From: CBDUUP01 sp965370435
Lineage (GTDB): Bacteria; Chloroflexota; Anaerolineae; Anaerolineales; UBA11579
Assembly: GCA_965370435.1 (NCBI GenBank)
Contig: CBDUUP010000060.1
Location: forward strand, 1-15,633
Length of the DNA stretch: 15,633 bases
Reading direction: 5' to 3'
Position numbers and translations under genes: made by a program
In this document: positions 13,401 to 15,633 of the stretch, in pieces
Layout: every line of letters starts with the position of its first letter
Numbering within the stretch: position 1 is the stretch's first letter
The notes under the pieces: model-generated
What the model saw: only the letters and a program-made list of their open reading frames with translations
Databases searched by the model: none
What the model was told of the DNA's origin: nothing

Positions 13401-13838
13401 CTAGTCAATGCCGGGGACGTCGTCCTCCCAGCCATCGTAGTAGCCGGGAGCGCCATCCTCGAAGTAATCGTAGTTGGGCTGGATGTCGGGCGTCAGGTCG
13501 ACGGACTCACCGGCTTCCAGCGTGCGGGTGGCGGCAAGCTTGACTGCGTTGCCGTGATGGTTGGTGGTTTCGAAAGCGGCGTCGAAACCGGCGGTCCCAA
13601 CGGGCATGCTGAGGGTCTCGCCGCCTTTGGCTTCGTAAGCGTCCGGCGTTTCGTCTTCCATGTAGATCGCCTCAAAGGGGCATTCGGGGATGCAGGCGCC
13701 GCAATCAATGCAGGTGTCCGGGTCAATGTAGAACCAGGGCCACTGATCCTTGGGCTTGCCGGGGACGATGCACTCAACAGGGCATACGTCAACGCAACCG
13801 GCGTCACGCAAACAAAGACTGGTAATAACGTGGGTCAT
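13401..13838 (-). CDS. 7Fe-type ferredoxin with acidic C-terminal extension
   Basis: This 145-residue electron carrier has cysteines C9, C15, C19 and C23, then C43, C46, C49 and C53. The order fits 7Fe ferredoxins, where C9, C15 and C53 would hold a [3Fe-4S] cluster and C19 with C43, C46 and C49 a [4Fe-4S] cluster, as in Azotobacter FdI (C8, C16, C20, C24, C39, C42, C45, C49). CIDCGACIPECPFEAI (43-58) is the classic binding motif. The first gap is C-x5-C rather than C-x7-C, so the first cluster type is less certain. Residues about 60-145 form an unusual Asp/Glu- and Tyr-rich tail with no cysteine (e.g. NYDYFEDGAPGYYDGWEDD). It is a single-gene unit: AGGAGG eight bases before the ATG, a near-consensus promoter upstream and a strong terminator downstream suggest high expression. 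Its redox partner is unknown. Confidence 0.93.
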   Translation of the reverse strand: MTHVITSLCLRDAGCVDVCPVECIVPGKPKDQWPWFYIDPDTCIDCGACIPECPFEAIYMEDETPDAYEAKGGETLSMPVGTAGFDAAFETTNHHGNAVKLAATRTLEAGESVDLTPDIQPNYDYFEDGAPGYYDGWEDDVPGID

Positions 13839-13871
13839 AGAGGGTTCCTCCTGGAAATGTTAGGGATTAGA

Positions 13872-13896
13872 AAACAACACTCACTTTCTGTTGTTT
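13872..13896 (-). promoter_or_regulatory. Inverted repeat in the ferredoxin 5' leader
   Basis: AAACAACA and TGTTGTTT form a perfect 8-bp inverted repeat around nine bases. It lies between the predicted promoter and the ferredoxin ATG, inside the expected leader of about 85 bases. It could be an operator or an mRNA leader hairpin; no regulator gene is present in the window. Confidence 0.45.
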
Positions 13897-13928
13897 ATTC
13901 TTTACTTGGGTATCATAAATCCAGTTAG

Positions 13929-13957
13929 ATTGTAGCCTCCCCATTGGGGTTTGTCAA
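13929..13957 (-). promoter_or_regulatory. Sigma70-type promoter of the ferredoxin gene
   Basis: On the minus strand TTGACA (13957-13952) and TACAAT (13934-13929) are separated by exactly 17 bases: a perfect -35 and a 5/6 -10. The spacer itself contains the inverted repeat CCCCA-A-TGGGG (13939-13949), a possible operator. The leader to the ferredoxin ATG would be about 85 bases. Confidence 0.8.
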
Positions 13958-14038
13958 GAAAAATGCTCTTATGATTCAGGGCAACCTTTGACTTGCAGGG
14001 CATATAATTACAAATCTTCGACTACAATTGCAGACCAT

Positions 14039-14067
14039 TTGAGTCAGCCAACAAACTATGGTATAAC
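14039..14067 (+). promoter_or_regulatory. Probable promoter of the small secreted protein gene
   Basis: TTGAGT (14039-14044) and TATAAC (14062-14067) are 17 bases apart, giving a transcript start about 30 bases before the ATG. The -35 matches consensus at four of six positions and the -10 at five of six. Another TATAAT at about 14003 lacks a good -35. Confidence 0.5.
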
Positions 14068-14104
14068 ACAATAAATCTACCCGACCCAAAATAGGAGAAT
14101 GCTA

Positions 14105-14572
14105 ATGAAGACACGAAAGAAAATCTTAATAAGTTTGACCATGATCGTCGTATTGTTTGCCACCACCGCGATAACCCCAGCTTTGTCAGGAAACCCAGAC
14201 CCCCAGGGCGGCGGGCCGTGGCCCAAATTCACCTGCTTCCTGACCTGTTGGAAGGACACAGATTGCACATACTCGGTCTGGTATCTCGACAGCGACGGCA
14301 CCTTCGATGAAAGAGGATTCACGACCGGCGGCACCTGGAGCAAGATCGGGAATTCTTTCACCCTCGAATACACTTGGCCCCCCGGCGCGGATGCACAATA
14401 CTCCGGCACCATCGTGGGCCGGGCGGCAGCCGGTACCGTTTATGACCCCTCCTCGACGGACAGAGGGGCGATGTCGGCGGTGCTGAACCATCCTTGGTCC
14501 TGCGCTAGTTTGCCCACCTCCCCGGAGGATGCAGAAAACCCCTTCGCTTTGTCACCCGCCAGCTTTGACTAG
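14105..14572 (+). CDS. Small secreted beta-rich protein of unknown function
   Basis: This 155-residue protein has a basic start (MKTRKK), a hydrophobic stretch about 7-24 and a likely Sec cleavage near ALS-G (26-29), so it should be exported. The mature part has C44, C48, C54 and C133, enough for two disulfides. A pattern of W, DGTF, GGTW, YSGTIVG and AAAGTV (about 59-112) resembles small antiparallel beta-barrel domains of lipocalin-like type, where Trp and Gly alternate in strands. I do not recognise the family. The ATG at 14105 is preferred because GGAG lies seven bases upstream; the ATG at 14099 is only one base from it. The gene stands alone, with a predicted promoter before it and a strong terminator after it. 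Confidence 0.8.
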   Translation: MKTRKKILISLTMIVVLFATTAITPALSGNPDPQGGGPWPKFTCFLTCWKDTDCTYSVWYLDSDGTFDERGFTTGGTWSKIGNSFTLEYTWPPGADAQYSGTIVGRAAAGTVYDPSSTDRGAMSAVLNHPWSCASLPTSPEDAENPFALSPASFD

Positions 14573-14601
14573 CTGAAGGTCTAAAAGAAACAATTCTTTA
14601 A

Positions 14602-14633
14602 AAATCAGCCCGGTTCAAATACCGGGCTGATTT
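14602..14633 (+). terminator. Rho-independent terminator after the secreted protein gene
   Basis: A perfect 12-bp stem (AAATCAGCCCGG / CCGGGCTGATTT) with an eight-base loop lies 29 bases after the stop, followed by an interrupted T-run (ATTTATT). Confidence 0.88.
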
Positions 14634-14725
14634 ATTTATTAAAGCATTAGCAATATTTCCATCCATGCGTTAGAATAGATAGGAACGAACGTTCAACCGG
14701 CGACACCACCATCCATAAGGCATCC

Positions 14726-15633
14726 ATGACCAACCCGAATCCGAAACCCCCGGTACCGCCGCTGCTGGTGATGGGGATTGGCATCATCGTCATGTCCACC
14801 TCCTCAATATTCATCCGCTATGCCCAAGGATATGCCGGTTCGTTGGTCATCGCCGCCTACCGGCTGGTTCTGGCAACCCTGGTTTTGACTCCTTACGTGC
14901 TGATCCGCCACCGGGAGGAACTGCGGGGCCTCACCCGGCGGGAATTGATCCTGGGGCTGATTTCCGGGTTCTTCCTGGCCCTGCACTTCGCCTCCTGGAT
15001 CACCTCCCTGGAATATACCAGCGTAGCCAGCTCGGTGGTGTTTGTCTCAACAACGCCCCTATGGGTGGCGCTATTCTCTCCGCTGTTCCTAAGAGAATCC
15101 ATCAGCCGCCCGGTGAAGATCGGGTTGGTCATCGCCCTGATGGGCGGGACGGTGATTGGATTGAGCGACTCCTGCACCCTGGAGGCAGCTCAGCTCTCCT
15201 GCCCTCCGCTGACGGACTTCCTTCAAGGGGAGGCCTTTCTGGGTGACTTTCTGGCCTTGATCGGGGCCTGGATGGGCGGGGGATACGTCCTGATCGGGCG
15301 CAAGCTGCGAGGGAAAATGTCTCTGGCGGCCTACATTTACATTGTCTATGGGGTGGCGGCGGTCGTGCTGGTGGGGATCATGCTGGGCGCAGGCCAACCG
15401 GCCTTCGGCTACTCGCCCACTGTGTATGGGTTGTTCCTGTTACTAGCTCTGCTGCCCCAACTCGTCGGCCATTCAACCGTCAATTGGGCTTTGCGCTACC
15501 TCTCCGCCGCCTTCGTCGCCATCACCCTGTTGGGAGAGCCAATCGGATCCTCCATCCTGGCTTATTTTTTCCTCCAGGAAGCGCCTACCCCATTGATGCT
15601 GTTTGGTGCTATACTCATCCTGGCAGGGATCTT
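14726..15633 (+). CDS. EamA/DMT-family transporter, cut by the window end
   Basis: The frame stays open to the last base: 302 codons, nearly the full length of the family (about 300). The product has some ten hydrophobic segments in two related halves. The first half (about 12-150) includes STSSIFIRYAQGYAGSLVIA, AYRLVLATLVLTPY, HFASWITSLEYTSVASSVVF and STTPLWVALFSPLFLRE, the usual EamA signature. The second half (about 185-302) includes GHSTVNWALRYLSAAFVAI and LGEPIGSSILAYFFLQEAPT, its repeated counterpart. These are drug/metabolite-type exporters of the inner membrane; the substrate is unknown. An inserted loop about 151-178 holds two cysteines (SDSCTLEAAQLSCPP). AAGG lies five bases before the ATG. 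A possible weak promoter is TTAGCA-18-TAGAAT at about 14646-14675. It is probably a separate unit from the terminated gene upstream. Confidence 0.9.
   Translation, partial: MTNPNPKPPVPPLLVMGIGIIVMSTSSIFIRYAQGYAGSLVIAAYRLVLATLVLTPYVLIRHREELRGLTRRELILGLISGFFLALHFASWITSLEYTSVASSVVFVSTTPLWVALFSPLFLRESISRPVKIGLVIALMGGTVIGLSDSCTLEAAQLSCPPLTDFLQGEAFLGDFLALIGAWMGGGYVLIGRKLRGKMSLAAYIYIVYGVAAVVLVGIMLGAGQPAFGYSPTVYGLFLLLALLPQLVGHSTVNWALRYLSAAFVAITLLGEPIGSSILAYFFLQEAPTPLMLFGAILILAGI

Noticed and set aside
1..15633. CRISPR array, tRNA, rRNA or transposase gene
   Set aside because: I found no regularly spaced direct repeats, no tRNA-like cloverleaf and no DDE or tyrosine recombinase motifs on either strand.

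Overview
The window looks like chromosomal DNA of an uncultured or environmental bacterium, most likely Chloroflexota of the Anaerolineae type. This is inferred from gene style only (PQQ-like propellers attached to membrane proteins, an acetoacetate-decarboxylase-family protein, short palindromic intergenic repeats); no rRNA or other taxonomic marker is present. Most genes are GC-rich. The two genes at 10624-11958 are visibly AT-richer: one hand-counted line there (10801-10860) has 20 G/C of 60, against 41 of 60 at 8401-8460.

The left two thirds (435-10237, minus strand) is one block of five co-directional genes. In transcription order they are: a DppB-type ABC permease (10237-9230); a DppC-type permease fused through an extra transmembrane helix to a PQQ-like beta-propeller (9237-6754); a free-standing membrane-anchored propeller (6693-5245); a second DppB-type permease (5019-4051); and a second DppC-type permease fused to two tandem propellers and a closing transmembrane helix (4034-435). 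It reads as two related peptide-type importers, each equipped with two propellers: one fused plus one separate in the first set, two in one chain in the second. The only cysteines in these propeller proteins are one pair per propeller at equivalent places, which fits a disulfide and an outward-facing domain. No ATPase and no substrate-binding protein is encoded in the window, although the permeases keep EAA coupling loops. The ATPases must act in trans, and the propellers may take over or support substrate capture. This block is the most unusual system here. A hairpin-forming inverted repeat at 5123-5215 separates the two sets.

The middle part (10624-11958, minus) is an AT-rich PD-(D/E)XK nuclease locus. 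Its two reading frames lie in the same frame and are separated by one TAA plus nine codons, so they look like one full-length gene interrupted by a stop, or a natural stop-restart pair with its own ribosome binding site.

The right part holds an acetoacetate-decarboxylase-superfamily protein (12301-13266, plus), a 7Fe-type ferredoxin with a long acidic tail (13838-13401, minus) with a near-consensus promoter and a strong terminator, a small secreted cysteine-containing protein (14105-14572, plus) with its own terminator, and an EamA/DMT-family transporter running off the window end (14726 onward, plus). I see no tRNA, rRNA, CRISPR array or transposase gene.
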